This document shows, in pieces, positions 5,899-12,202 of a stretch of DNA of 39,656 bases. Below the pieces are notes generated by a model that was not told the DNA's origin, made no database searches, and worked only from the letters and a program-made list of their open reading frames with translations. The stretch is from a virus. A program made the position numbers and the translations under genes. Location of the stretch: positions 1 through 39,656 of the IMG/VR virus record IMGVR_UViG_3300008108_000630; one strand, written 5' to 3'. Within the stretch, counting starts at the first letter, position 1; the number at the start of each line of letters is the position of its first letter.

Positions 5899-6287
5899 AA
5901 CAGTATCCCATCTTCTAACTTTAAGAACCCCACTAGTTTAGTACGACTAGTCTTGTTAGCAAACTCAGTAGTAATAGGTAGCCACTTATCAGCCCACTTA
6001 GGTTGAGGTATTGTGGATAAGTTAAAGCCCCATATACCAGCAGGTGTAGAGTTAATATACCAAGGTGTGAGTGATCTAATACCTGCTGCCATAATTAAAC
6101 CCTGATACTTACTCTCTTCAATAAGTAGATCAGGGTAGTGGGTCTTGCGGGATTTTAATTCTATAAACATCTTATGTTCTAGTGATATGCAATCCCAGTT
6201 GTCAAACTCTTCCGACTTCTCTAAGTCTGAGTAGTAAAACTCCTTGAGATAGTCTAAAAGTTCCGGTTCTTTTAACTCTATGCCCAA
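5895..6287 (-). CDS. Putative PD-(D/E)XK-type endonuclease, 130 aa
   Basis: Recognisable phage family. The segment DNWDCISLEHKMFIELKSRK carries an E-x-K motif in a strand, preceded by acidic residues, as in restriction-like nucleases. Then come HYPDLLIEESKY and the conserved INSTPAGIWGFNL and PITTEFANKTSRTKLVGFL. DNA substrate unknown. TTG start at 6287 overlaps the end of the sigma-like gene. A role in DNA processing or host DNA breakdown is inferred. Confidence 0.55.
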   Translation of the reverse strand: MGIELKEPELLDYLKEFYYSDLEKSEEFDNWDCISLEHKMFIELKSRKTHYPDLLIEESKYQGLIMAAGIRSLTPWYINSTPAGIWGFNLSTIPQPKWADKWLPITTEFANKTSRTKLVGFLKLEDGILF

Positions 6288-6913
6288 GGAGTTTCACCAC
6301 CAAGTTTGTTCTGCAACTTACGCAAAGCTGCGGTAGACCTGCGATCAGCAGTGGATGTAGCACACTCTAAGTACTGGCCTATCTGTTGTAATGTAAAGTT
6401 ATCGTGGTATCTCATCTGCAATATAGTCTTATCCTCTTGCCCTAACTTTAGATAACACTTCTTAATATCTATTAGGATAGCCAGTAGGTTGCCACCCTCA
6501 GCAGGGGTTGACTGCTTACGAGGTGTGCCATCGTTGATCATCTCTTGTGCTTGCTCAAGGACAGTGCCATTAACAATGGATGCAATAACAAATGGAATTA
6601 GTTGGGCAATAATTGTTGTATCGTAGAAGGCTTCATCACTTGTCTTATATCCAGCCTTACGAGCCTTCTCTTTACGAGCATATCTTTCTGCAACTCTACG
6701 CATCTGATAGGCAATACGTCTTTCATTCTGCTCACGCTTATCAGGGTTAGGTTCATTAAGTAGATCAGTAAACTGTTGACCACGACCAATAGCCCACAGA
6801 TAACACTCTTGTCTTACATCTTCAGTGTCAACCCATCCTTTAAACTTACGAACGATAACGTAAGTTACTGAAGGTACTAACTCATAAAGAGTTGGGTGTA
6901 GCTCTGGTGTCAT
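6278..6913 (-). CDS. Sigma-factor-like HTH protein, 211 aa
   Basis: The C-terminal region (about 150-205) is a sigma70 region-4-like helix-turn-helix: LGQEDKTILQMRYHDNFTLQ then QIGQYLECATSTADRRSTAA. The N-terminal part (VRKFKGWVDTEDVRQECYLW) resembles region 2, and a basic central helix (RVAERYARKEKARKAGYK) follows. I recognise similar proteins in many actinophages. It could direct host polymerase to phage promoters, perhaps via the 39 nt element found twice in this genome; this link is inference. ATGA overlap with the upstream gene. Confidence 0.7.
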   Translation of the reverse strand: MTPELHPTLYELVPSVTYVIVRKFKGWVDTEDVRQECYLWAIGRGQQFTDLLNEPNPDKREQNERRIAYQMRRVAERYARKEKARKAGYKTSDEAFYDTTIIAQLIPFVIASIVNGTVLEQAQEMINDGTPRKQSTPAEGGNLLAILIDIKKCYLKLGQEDKTILQMRYHDNFTLQQIGQYLECATSTADRRSTAALRKLQNKLGGETPWA

Positions 6914-7332
6914 TCACAGTCCAGAGCCTGAACTTCGGGCCAGTTGCCATCTAATACCATCATTGCAATAGCTGAATAGTTAAGTAAATCCATAAAAGAA
7001 TCTCGTAATGATTCATTACTTGGCTTAACATTAGAGTCTACTAAATTATTTATACGAGCAATCTTGTCCCACATACGCACTCTTAGCCCATTGATAGGAC
7101 CGCCAGGTGATCTTGCTATATTTAAAGGACCGTAATCGTGGTGCTTACTAATAAGTAGATTACCTGCTGCATCCATAACAGCCCACATATTGGCGATGAA
7201 CTCATCATCTATTCTCTTACCTTCGGTGGTGCTATCTCTATCGTTCCTTTGACGTAATCTATCTTGATTATAGAGATCCCTGAGGTCGCCAACCATTCTG
7301 CTAGTACCATCAGATCTGAGTTCTTCATACAT
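6910..7332 (-). CDS. DUF1599/Nmad1-like protein, 140 aa
   Basis: The region SKHHDYGPLNIARSPGG, RVRMWDKIARINNLV and ESLRDSFMDLLNYSAIAMM is characteristic of the DUF1599 (nucleotide-modification-associated domain 1) helical family. This family is common in phages and related to all-alpha NTP pyrophosphohydrolases. The acidic and Asp residues would bind metal and a nucleotide. I chose ATG 7332, 7 nt after GGAG, over TTG 7344. A role in nucleotide pools or base modification is suggested, not shown. Confidence 0.65.
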   Translation of the reverse strand: MYEELRSDGTSRMVGDLRDLYNQDRLRQRNDRDSTTEGKRIDDEFIANMWAVMDAAGNLLISKHHDYGPLNIARSPGGPINGLRVRMWDKIARINNLVDSNVKPSNESLRDSFMDLLNYSAIAMMVLDGNWPEVQALDCE

Positions 7333-7972
7333 TAGGTACTCCAATTGTCCGTTTTGTCTCTTCTATACCCTTTGCTAAGTATAAGTCATTGAGGTCTAGT
7401 CCAGCAGGTAGCGACACGATTGAAGAGTTCATCACTTCCTGAGCTACTCTCCTTGAGAACTCAGCCCCAGGATTAGTGCCATCATCTTTAATATCATTAT
7501 CACCAATAATATAAATCTTGCCATAGCCAGTAAACATCTTAGTAAAGTGTGGCTTCCAAGCAGCAACACCAGGAACTCCAACTGCTGGTATACCTAGTAC
7601 CGCAGAACAAATGATCGTATCTAACTCACCCTCACATACTGCTATGTACTCACTAGATACAATGATGTCGCTAACATTATAGAGATGACCCTTCTGACCA
7701 AGTGGTGCTCCATACTTAGGCTTGCCATCATCTAATCTTCTAAACTTAAATCCAACACAGTGTCCAAGCACAGTTATATAAGGTATGGATAGCCAGCCCT
7801 GATAGTTCTCGTGGGTTGCAAAAGGTTGCTTTATATAACCTAGTTGGTACTGGTCAGCTACCTCTTTAGAGATCCCACGACCTGCGAGAAACGCTACCGC
7901 CTCTTCGTTTAGATCCTTGTTGTACTGAACCGCCGCTTCCAGTGACGATTTCAATTGCACGGGCGAGAGCAT
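7325..7972 (-). CDS. DNA primase, Toprim part, 215 aa
   Basis: The catalytic Toprim domain of a DnaG-type primase: VCEGELDTII (112-121, catalytic Glu114), AVGVPGVAAW (130-139) and YIIGDNDIKDDG (154-165, metal-binding Asp158/Asp160). The N-terminal part (EEAVAFLAGRGISKEVADQY) is the usual linker before Toprim. It overlaps the CHC2 gene by 107 bases in another frame (+1 relative to it). Together the two would make one primase that synthesises RNA primers. The split may be natural, produced by frameshifting, or an indel. Confidence 0.75.
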   Translation of the reverse strand: MLSPVQLKSSLEAAVQYNKDLNEEAVAFLAGRGISKEVADQYQLGYIKQPFATHENYQGWLSIPYITVLGHCVGFKFRRLDDGKPKYGAPLGQKGHLYNVSDIIVSSEYIAVCEGELDTIICSAVLGIPAVGVPGVAAWKPHFTKMFTGYGKIYIIGDNDIKDDGTNPGAEFSRRVAQEVMNSSIVSLPAGLDLNDLYLAKGIEETKRTIGVPNV

Positions 7973-8249
7973 CTTTAAACTCCATATTCTCTTTGATACT
8001 AATAATGTTTACTGCATTGCCACCCTTACCGCAGGTATGACAAAAGTATAAATTCTCCTGCGTATTTATTACTGCACTTCTTCTACTGTCGCTATGCAAT
8101 ACACACCTTACAGAGCAAGCCCTACCTTCTCTTACCTCACCGCCATAGTGGGCAACTATTATTCCAATGGGTATTGTGTTCGCATCGGTTCTGCCATTGC
8201 GAAGGCTAGGCTTCCTACTCCTGGACCAGTCTGATGCTGACATCCACAA
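7866..8249 (-). CDS. DNA primase, CHC2 zinc-finger part, 127 aa
   Basis: Residues 28-95 form a CHC2 zinc-binding domain: VRCVLHSDSRRSA (Cys49, His52) and LYFCHTCGKGGNAV (Cys70, Cys73). The helix MEFKDALARAIEIV follows. The last 30 residues (SKRRGGSVSRRSW) look like out-of-frame translation of the Toprim gene. This suggests either that the ORF runs on naturally into the overlap or that a +1 shift near GGTTCAG joins the two. The start overlaps the small Cys-rich gene upstream. Confidence 0.7.
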   Translation of the reverse strand: MWMSASDWSRSRKPSLRNGRTDANTIPIGIIVAHYGGEVREGRACSVRCVLHSDSRRSAVINTQENLYFCHTCGKGGNAVNIISIKENMEFKDALARAIEIVTGSGGSVQQGSKRRGGSVSRRSWDL

Positions 8250-8341
8250 TCCTCCTTACATTTCTTGTGCATAGTAACAGCACGCTTGAACTGACCATTC
8301 TTATTCAGCTCACCGCCTAACCTACATAGATCGCAGATCAT
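8159..8341 (-). CDS. Small Cys-rich protein, 60 aa
   Basis: Starts at ATG 8341 in an ATGA overlap. The first half, MICDLCRLGGELNKNG, then MHKKCKEDCGCQHQTGPG, resembles a recurrent small actinophage zinc-binding protein located beside primase genes. The last 25 residues overlap the primase CHC2 ORF in another frame and look less conserved. Function unknown. Confidence 0.6.
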   Translation of the reverse strand: MICDLCRLGGELNKNGQFKRAVTMHKKCKEDCGCQHQTGPGVGSLAFAMAEPMRTQYPLE

Positions 8342-8433
8342 TCTTCCTCCTTTACCTCTTCCTCTACTACCACCTCTGGTACTGGTTGTAGTATTTCTGT
8401 TGTAGTTATTACGCCTTCTGGTGTTGGTGTCAT
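8338..8433 (-). CDS. Acidic mini-protein, 31 aa
   Basis: A short ORF behind a good ribosome-binding site (AGGAGAAGAA), coupled by ATGA to both the upstream nuclease gene and the downstream Cys-rich gene. The product is Pro/Val rich at first and then very acidic (PVPEVVVEEEVKEEE). Too short for family assignment, but it exactly fills the gap between neighbours. Confidence 0.45.
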   Translation of the reverse strand: MTPTPEGVITTTEILQPVPEVVVEEEVKEEE

Positions 8434-8780
8434 TTCTTCTCCTCTAGCCATTGTGTTAAGTCTTGGATTACCCAAGTCTTTTCTATTCCTGCGTTTCTTC
8501 TTTTGAAAAGAACATAAGATAAAGGCCTAGCAACGCCACGATGCTTAGCATAATTATCAGCTTCCTTTTGCGCTTCATCCCAGAACTCCTTTAGGTTCAA
8601 CTTCTTAGTATTCTTTAATTCAAAGATGTAGGTTTGACCGGCAACTATAACTACTAGATCTCCCTCATCCTCTGCTCCTGATAAGCGCAAGCGTTCAGCT
8701 ACTGCGCCCATCTTCCTAAACCATTTCATTACATCAACTTCAAACTGAGAACCCTTTTGTTTATTGTACTTGGCTGTCAC
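8430..8780 (-). CDS. Holliday-junction-resolvase-like PD-(D/E)XK nuclease, 116 aa
   Basis: Shows the resolvase/VRR-NUC layout: KGSQFEVDVMKW (Glu14), then GAEDEGDLVVI (Asp41), then the E-x-K strand YIFELKN (Glu54, Lys56). Such enzymes cut branched DNA, which phages need before packaging and during recombination. GTG start at 8780, overlapping the helicase end by 20 bases. The family (Hjc-like versus VRR-NUC) cannot be settled by eye. Confidence 0.7.
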   Translation of the reverse strand: MTAKYNKQKGSQFEVDVMKWFRKMGAVAERLRLSGAEDEGDLVVIVAGQTYIFELKNTKKLNLKEFWDEAQKEADNYAKHRGVARPLSYVLFKRRNAGIEKTWVIQDLTQWLEEKK

Positions 8781-9603
8781 TTAGTAGGGCATCCCTTCTA
8801 TACATACGACCATACTCATCTGCATCACTGATCTGACACACAGAGTAGTTTACAAATAAAGTAGCAAAGTCTGAGCCATCTGCTGTATGTGGTCCAAACC
8901 TATTCTTAACTGGTGCAACCTTTAAAGTTTTATCTAAAGGATCAAAGCCAAGGGTAAGTATTAATGCTGGTAGTTGTGAGACCTTACCGTGAATAGCCCT
9001 TCGGTGAGGTGGGAAGTTAGTCTTGCCATACTCAGTTTGTTCGCTGACGTGGTGCAAAACCATCACACAGGCTTCAGTCTTACGAGCCATATCGTGGAAC
9101 TCCACCATAATAGCTCGCAGTCCTGCCCACTCATTATCAGTTTCAGCAGCCACATTCATCAGGTTATCAATCACAATCAACTCTGGTGGAATACCAAAGA
9201 GTTCAACATAAGCCTTGATCTCTAACTCAATATCATCTAGTGATGGTGATGAGTCAAAGACAAATTGTATGTTGGACATATTATCTAGGTGCTTATCGTA
9301 GTAATGACGGTTACTATTTAAGTTTGATTCCACCAGTAGTTGACTGTGTCCTGATAGGTGAGAGGCTGCTCTCATCATCACTGTTGCTATGTCGGTATCA
9401 GCCGAGAAAAATAAAGTTGGAACCTTTGCTTTAACTGCATAGATAAGAGCAAACATACTCTTGCCAGCATTAGGCGCAGCAGCAACCATACATACCTGAC
9501 CTCTACGAAACTTGATCTGCTTTACAGCAAGATCTTTCCATACATCAGGTAGTGGTGTTGCATTGGTAGTGCTACCACGCCACGCTCTATCTATGTTTAG
9601 CAA
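8761..9603 (-). CDS. RecA/DnaB-fold replicative helicase-type ATPase, 280 aa
   Basis: Walker A is AAAPNAGKSM (41-50), followed by the strand TLFFSADTD. Walker B is LIVIDN (142-147), with CVMVLHH later as sensor region. This is the short DnaB/RepA-like ATPase typical of actinophages and likely the fork helicase working with the primase parts downstream. TTG start 9603, preceded by GAGAGGA and overlapping the end of whiB by 17 bases. A recombinase role is the main alternative. Confidence 0.75.
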   Translation of the reverse strand: MLNIDRAWRGSTTNATPLPDVWKDLAVKQIKFRRGQVCMVAAAPNAGKSMFALIYAVKAKVPTLFFSADTDIATVMMRAASHLSGHSQLLVESNLNSNRHYYDKHLDNMSNIQFVFDSSPSLDDIELEIKAYVELFGIPPELIVIDNLMNVAAETDNEWAGLRAIMVEFHDMARKTEACVMVLHHVSEQTEYGKTNFPPHRRAIHGKVSQLPALILTLGFDPLDKTLKVAPVKNRFGPHTADGSDFATLFVNYSVCQISDADEYGRMYRRDALLSDSQVQ

Positions 9604-9859
9604 CGTAATCCTCTCTAGGAAGAGTTATCCCTCTTAGCTGTCTAATTCTTTTTCTTTTTGCCGCAGTTATGCCGCCCCAAGTACCGAAGCGTTCCTTGTT
9701 GATTCCCCATTCTGCACACTCTGCAAGGTGGGGACATATCTTGCAGACGTTTATAGCCTGTTGAGTGTGGACTCTATCTCCATCCTCTACTTCAGGAAAG
9801 AAAAATTCCACACCCACTTCGGCGCAAGCTGGGTTCTCATAGTTCCAGGGAACCCGCAT
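9587..9859 (-). CDS. whiB-like: WhiB-family Fe-S transcription regulator, 90 aa
   Basis: Has the four Cys that bind the 4Fe-4S cluster (Cys12, Cys39, Cys42, Cys48; the last three in CKICPHLAEC). The turn FGTWGG (58-63) follows, with a basic tail AAKRKRIRQLR that contacts DNA. WhiB proteins are confined to actinobacteria and their phages and act on region 4 of the primary sigma factor, so this is the best host marker in the window. Phage copies can alter host gene expression or superinfection. It lies inside the replication operon with 3-base spacing from the upstream gene. Confidence 0.93.
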   Translation of the reverse strand: MRVPWNYENPACAEVGVEFFFPEVEDGDRVHTQQAINVCKICPHLAECAEWGINKERFGTWGGITAAKRKRIRQLRGITLPREDYVAKHR

Positions 9860-9862
9860 TGC

Positions 9863-10234
9863 CTATCTAATCCAGACGGTTTCGCATTTGTCTACAGCAC
9901 CTTTAGGTGCAGCACACATCCAACCTTTCCAAGGACCTTTCTGTCCTACGCCTGAGCGAAATGCCATTGAGCCGTGCTTACAATCAGGTGCAGTTGCATC
10001 TGTTGCAGATACAGCAGTAGCGCCTAGTGCTTTCTTAGCATAGGCAATTGCTCCACCACTTGGTTGTGCGGTTACACCAAGTGCGGTGCCAGTTGATGTT
10101 ACTAATGTTGCTACATCAGCAATTGAAGTTAGAGATGCCTCTAATTCAGCCTGACTAGTTGCATAAATATTTACTAGAGTTCCATCACCTAGCTTGTAGT
10201 TGATCTGGAACTTCGTGCTTTCCGGTGCAGCCAT
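9863..10234 (-). CDS. Conserved actinophage protein with Cys/His motif, 123 aa
   Basis: Starts directly after the previous stop behind GGAGG. The N-terminal 50 residues are strand/helix, and the middle is low-complexity Ala/Thr. The C-terminal block DCKHGSMAFR, KGPWKGWMCAAPKG and DKCETVW matches a motif common beside helicase and Cas4-like genes in actinophages and is probably zinc-binding. A DNA-binding accessory role in replication is inferred only from position. Confidence 0.6.
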   Translation of the reverse strand: MAAPESTKFQINYKLGDGTLVNIYATSQAELEASLTSIADVATLVTSTGTALGVTAQPSGGAIAYAKKALGATAVSATDATAPDCKHGSMAFRSGVGQKGPWKGWMCAAPKGAVDKCETVWIR

Positions 10235-10948
10235 TTACTTACCTCCAGTATGTTTGACAGATAACCTTGTTGATTCCTGTCCTTGTTTCTTTGGTACGAA
10301 ACCGAGAAGTTTCTCAACCTCTTCGGTATCTACTGATTCTCTACCACTAACAGTGCTCCAAGTAATGGATACACCGCTATTAGTAGAACCAGTAAATCCT
10401 TCTAACGCAGCTTTTAATGACTCGCGTTCAGTAGTCAGTTCTTTAATCTTTGCATCTAATTGTAAGTACTTCAAGGCAGATGTGTCCACTTCAGGATTAT
10501 CTATAAAGACTTCATCTTCCTTGATACGTTCTTTTTTTAGACCAGTACATCCCATCTCGCCCGACTCATCAAAGTACTTGCAATAGAACTTGCAGTAACT
10601 TTGATCGCGCTCTGGCCCTGGTGCATCTGCGCTCTCTTTAATAGCAGATAACCAATTCAAAGCATCTTCTGCTAACTTCGGATCATAAGGTTCTGAATGA
10701 ACCTTGACATCTCTTTCATCACCATCTCTTGCTATGGCTACTAGATTAACAGTTCTGGGTGACCCCTTTCCAGACTTGTCAAGCAAGTAGCCATATACCT
10801 GAACTTGCCAACGCTGTTGTAGCGATGGGAAGTAAGATAGATTCTTAACCTTAACGGTTTTCCAATCTATCACATCTCCTGTTTCTGGTATATATAAAAG
10901 TTTCAGGTTGATCGTTAAGACGATACCAAACCTTACGGCGACAACCAC
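10235..10948 (-). CDS. Cas4/RecB-type nuclease, C-terminal part (gene appears broken)
   Basis: From about residue 18 the reading frame matches the second half of a RecB/Cas4-like PD-(D/E)XK exonuclease. It has YIPETGDVIDWKTVKVKN (metal-binding Asp and catalytic Lys), QRWQVQVYGYLL (QxxxY) and the Cys cluster SYCKFYCKYFDESGEMGC for an Fe-S cluster. A Gln/Glu-rich helix and tail follow. The first 17 residues are junk read-through. The domain that normally carries the His and first Asp of the active site is absent here and in the upstream piece. See the entry at 10851-11045. Confidence 0.7.
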   Translation of the reverse strand: MVVAVRFGIVLTINLKLLYIPETGDVIDWKTVKVKNLSYFPSLQQRWQVQVYGYLLDKSGKGSPRTVNLVAIARDGDERDVKVHSEPYDPKLAEDALNWLSAIKESADAPGPERDQSYCKFYCKYFDESGEMGCTGLKKERIKEDEVFIDNPEVDTSALKYLQLDAKIKELTTERESLKAALEGFTGSTNSGVSITWSTVSGRESVDTEEVEKLLGFVPKKQGQESTRLSVKHTGGK

Positions 10949-11045
10949 CCAACTCTGATGGACCTACCTGTGTCTGTTTAGATCTAGCCCTACCAGCATC
11001 CTTATCTCGTAAGACTTGTAGTAGTAATTCTTTTGGATCGGTCAT
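10851..11045 (-). CDS. Cas4/RecB-type nuclease, N-terminal fragment, 64 aa
   Basis: Starts at ATG 11045 in an ATGA overlap (an in-frame ATG 11057 also exists). VGPSELGGCRRKVWYRLNDQ is the classic start of a Cas4-like nuclease with the first Fe-S Cys. After QPET the frame runs into meaningless sequence and stops at 10851. The conserved family continues in another frame from LYIPETG. The intervening conserved segment, by family comparison roughly 60-70 residues, is missing, so this is a pseudogene or an assembly gap. Confidence 0.65.
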   Translation of the reverse strand: MTDPKELLLQVLRDKDAGRARSKQTQVGPSELGGCRRKVWYRLNDQPETFIYTRNRRCDRLENR

Positions 11046-11215
11046 ATTGACATCCATCCTATATATCCTGCATCGGGATTATCCCGTAGCCACTGCTCTC
11101 TCATCTTGTTCTGTTCCTCCCAGTTAGTATTGGTATCTCTGCAAGCCTTGACGCCATCTTCATAACCCTTTTCATAGGCTTCTTGGATAGCAAACTTTCT
11201 AGTCTTTATGATCAT
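11042..11215 (-). CDS. Small hypothetical protein, 57 aa
   Basis: An ORF coupled by ATGA on both sides: to the proteasome-like gene before it and to the Cas4-like gene after it. The product is a charged helical protein (FAIQEAYEKGYEDGVKACRD) with WLRDNPDAGYIGW near the end. The helix-then-NPD pattern is seen in small phage proteins of unknown role. It fills an otherwise empty interval. Confidence 0.6.
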   Translation of the reverse strand: MIIKTRKFAIQEAYEKGYEDGVKACRDTNTNWEEQNKMREQWLRDNPDAGYIGWMSI

Positions 11216-11778
11216 TTACTTTTTCTTTTCTGCACCGCAATCTGAATAGGTGGACAGGTATTGATATCTAATATGCTGGCTATCTCTACTGCCTTCTGTG
11301 CTATCTCAACTGCTTTATCTTGAGTCATAACCTGATAGTCAAGTGAGAATAGATATCCAGTAGCAAATTGACCACCTGATCCAATACCATAAACCTTTAG
11401 TTCATTTTGTATAAATGACATATCACAGGCAATATGAAACAGATTAGAATCAAAGGCTATTAGATAATCAAAGCCACCATCTTTCTTATCAACATTAGCC
11501 CAGTCATAAGTGTTCTTATTGAAGGCATTGATAATAGATGGAATCATTTTCTTACCCATAAACTGGACAGGATCTTCACCTCTATACGTTGGTGGCTTCC
11601 AGTTATAAGTTAAGATATCACCAGCTCTAGTATCACCGGTAATTCCAATGGCAACATAACCAACTTGAACTATCTTGGGTGTGCCTAAACTAATTGTTCT
11701 TAGATTATCTTCAGTAATCTGTGAGTCAGCAGCAAGAACTACATAACCATTTCCTTGAATACCAACAACCGTAGTCAA
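11212..11778 (-). CDS. Proteasome beta / HslV-like Ntn-hydrolase, 188 aa
   Basis: After removal of the initiator the chain begins TTVVGIQGNGYVVLAADSQI, which aligns with the mature N-terminus of HslV and 20S beta subunits. The features are Thr1, Asp17 and Lys34 (in TPKIVQV), then GITGDTRAGD, the GIGSGGQFATG loop and ILDINT for the downstream Asp/Ser network. It has no propeptide. The TTG start would be read as Met and could be trimmed to expose Thr1. The ribosome-binding site AAGGAGGGG is excellent. First gene of the replication operon, behind an extended -10. No partner ATPase is visible, so host ARC/Mpa or autonomous action is possible. Confidence 0.8.
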   Translation of the reverse strand: MTTVVGIQGNGYVVLAADSQITEDNLRTISLGTPKIVQVGYVAIGITGDTRAGDILTYNWKPPTYRGEDPVQFMGKKMIPSIINAFNKNTYDWANVDKKDGGFDYLIAFDSNLFHIACDMSFIQNELKVYGIGSGGQFATGYLFSLDYQVMTQDKAVEIAQKAVEIASILDINTCPPIQIAVQKRKSK

Positions 11779-11805
11779 TATAGCCCCTCCTTTTGTCTTA
11801 AATTA

Positions 11806-11814
11806 ATTGTAGCA
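11806..11814 (-). promoter_or_regulatory. Extended -10 promoter candidate for the replication operon
   Basis: Read on the minus strand, TGCTACAAT is an extended -10 (TGn plus TACAAT). It lies about 30 bases upstream of the TTG start of the proteasome-like gene and before its AAGGAGGGG site. There is no good -35 at the usual distance, which extended -10 promoters tolerate. The composite 39 nt element lies further upstream. Confidence 0.45.
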
Positions 11815-11850
11815 CTAGGCACAGACAATGGTGGGATGTGATAAGGACAC

Positions 11851-11889
11851 GCCGTGAATACGATCTTTATCGGTTACTAGTCCCAGAAT
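11851..11889 (-). promoter_or_regulatory. Composite regulatory element, copy A
   Basis: On the plus strand this is GCCG (11851-11854), 19 unconserved bases, then TTACTAGTCCCAGAAT (11874-11889). The same layout, with 15 of 16 bases identical in the second box and exactly 19 bases between boxes, is found at 39298-39336 upstream of the terminase operon. A DnaA-box-like TGTGATAA (11837-11844) lies on the same side as in copy B. It is a candidate phage promoter or operator. Confidence 0.55.
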
Positions 11890-11926
11890 GTGTACCATAT
11901 GAGCCGTGAGGCGAATTACGGTACGG

Positions 11927-11945
11927 GCGGCGCATTAAGCGCCGC
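11927..11945 (+). other. GC-rich hairpin in front of the plus-strand zinc-ribbon gene
   Basis: A perfect 7 bp stem GCGGCGC/GCGCCGC with loop ATTAA ends 15 bases before ATG 11961. The surroundings (TACGGTACGG and TAGTACGGTC) form short repeats around it. No T-run follows. It could be a leader structure masking translation, or an operator. The GC-rich patch stands out from the AT-rich neighbourhood. Confidence 0.45.
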
Positions 11946-11960
11946 GATAGTACGGTCAGT

Positions 11961-12197
11961 ATGTTCCGTCTACCAACCCTGCGAAAAAATAAAGATAAGA
12001 TACCTGATAAATTTGGTACAGATCTTAGATCTCTAGGACCATTACACGCTTGTCCTTGTGGCTCTAAAGTCTTCTCTATCCTAGCTACCTTTGATAACTT
12101 TGAGATCTCTTGGTATATGTTAGATGCAACCTGCGCTAACTGTGGCAACCTAGTAGTGGTTCCCTGTCCAATAGATGATCCAGCCAGGGAAATTTAA
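11961..12197 (+). CDS. Conserved phage zinc-ribbon protein, 78 aa
   Basis: Plus-strand gene placed alone between two minus-strand operons. The core HACPCGSKVFSILATF, NFEISWYMLDATCANCG, then PCPIDDP matches a recurrent actinophage zinc-ribbon protein. No clear Shine-Dalgarno precedes ATG 11961, but a GC-rich hairpin does. Its stop lies just before the late-operon terminator, which would face its transcript. Function unknown; a regulator is plausible from the location. Confidence 0.65.
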   Translation: MFRLPTLRKNKDKIPDKFGTDLRSLGPLHACPCGSKVFSILATFDNFEISWYMLDATCANCGNLVVVPCPIDDPAREI

Positions 12198-12202
12198 GGC
12201 AT

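Noticed and set aside
6012-6020. Third perfect DnaA box inside the nuclease gene 5895-6287
   Set aside because: A single nine-base match in coding sequence, without AT-rich context or neighbours, is likely chance.
11845-11905. Possible tRNA or tRNA-like fold around GGTTACTAGTCCCAGAATGT
   Set aside because: No complete cloverleaf could be drawn; the T-arm-like part belongs to the element that is repeated near the right end.
11927-11942. Sixteen-base match GCGGCGCATTAAGCGC resembling part of the f1 phage origin used in cloning vectors
   Set aside because: The match is almost entirely explained by the palindromic stem and ATTAA loop, and flanking sequence does not continue the vector. Neighbouring genes are phage genes, so vector contamination is unlikely.
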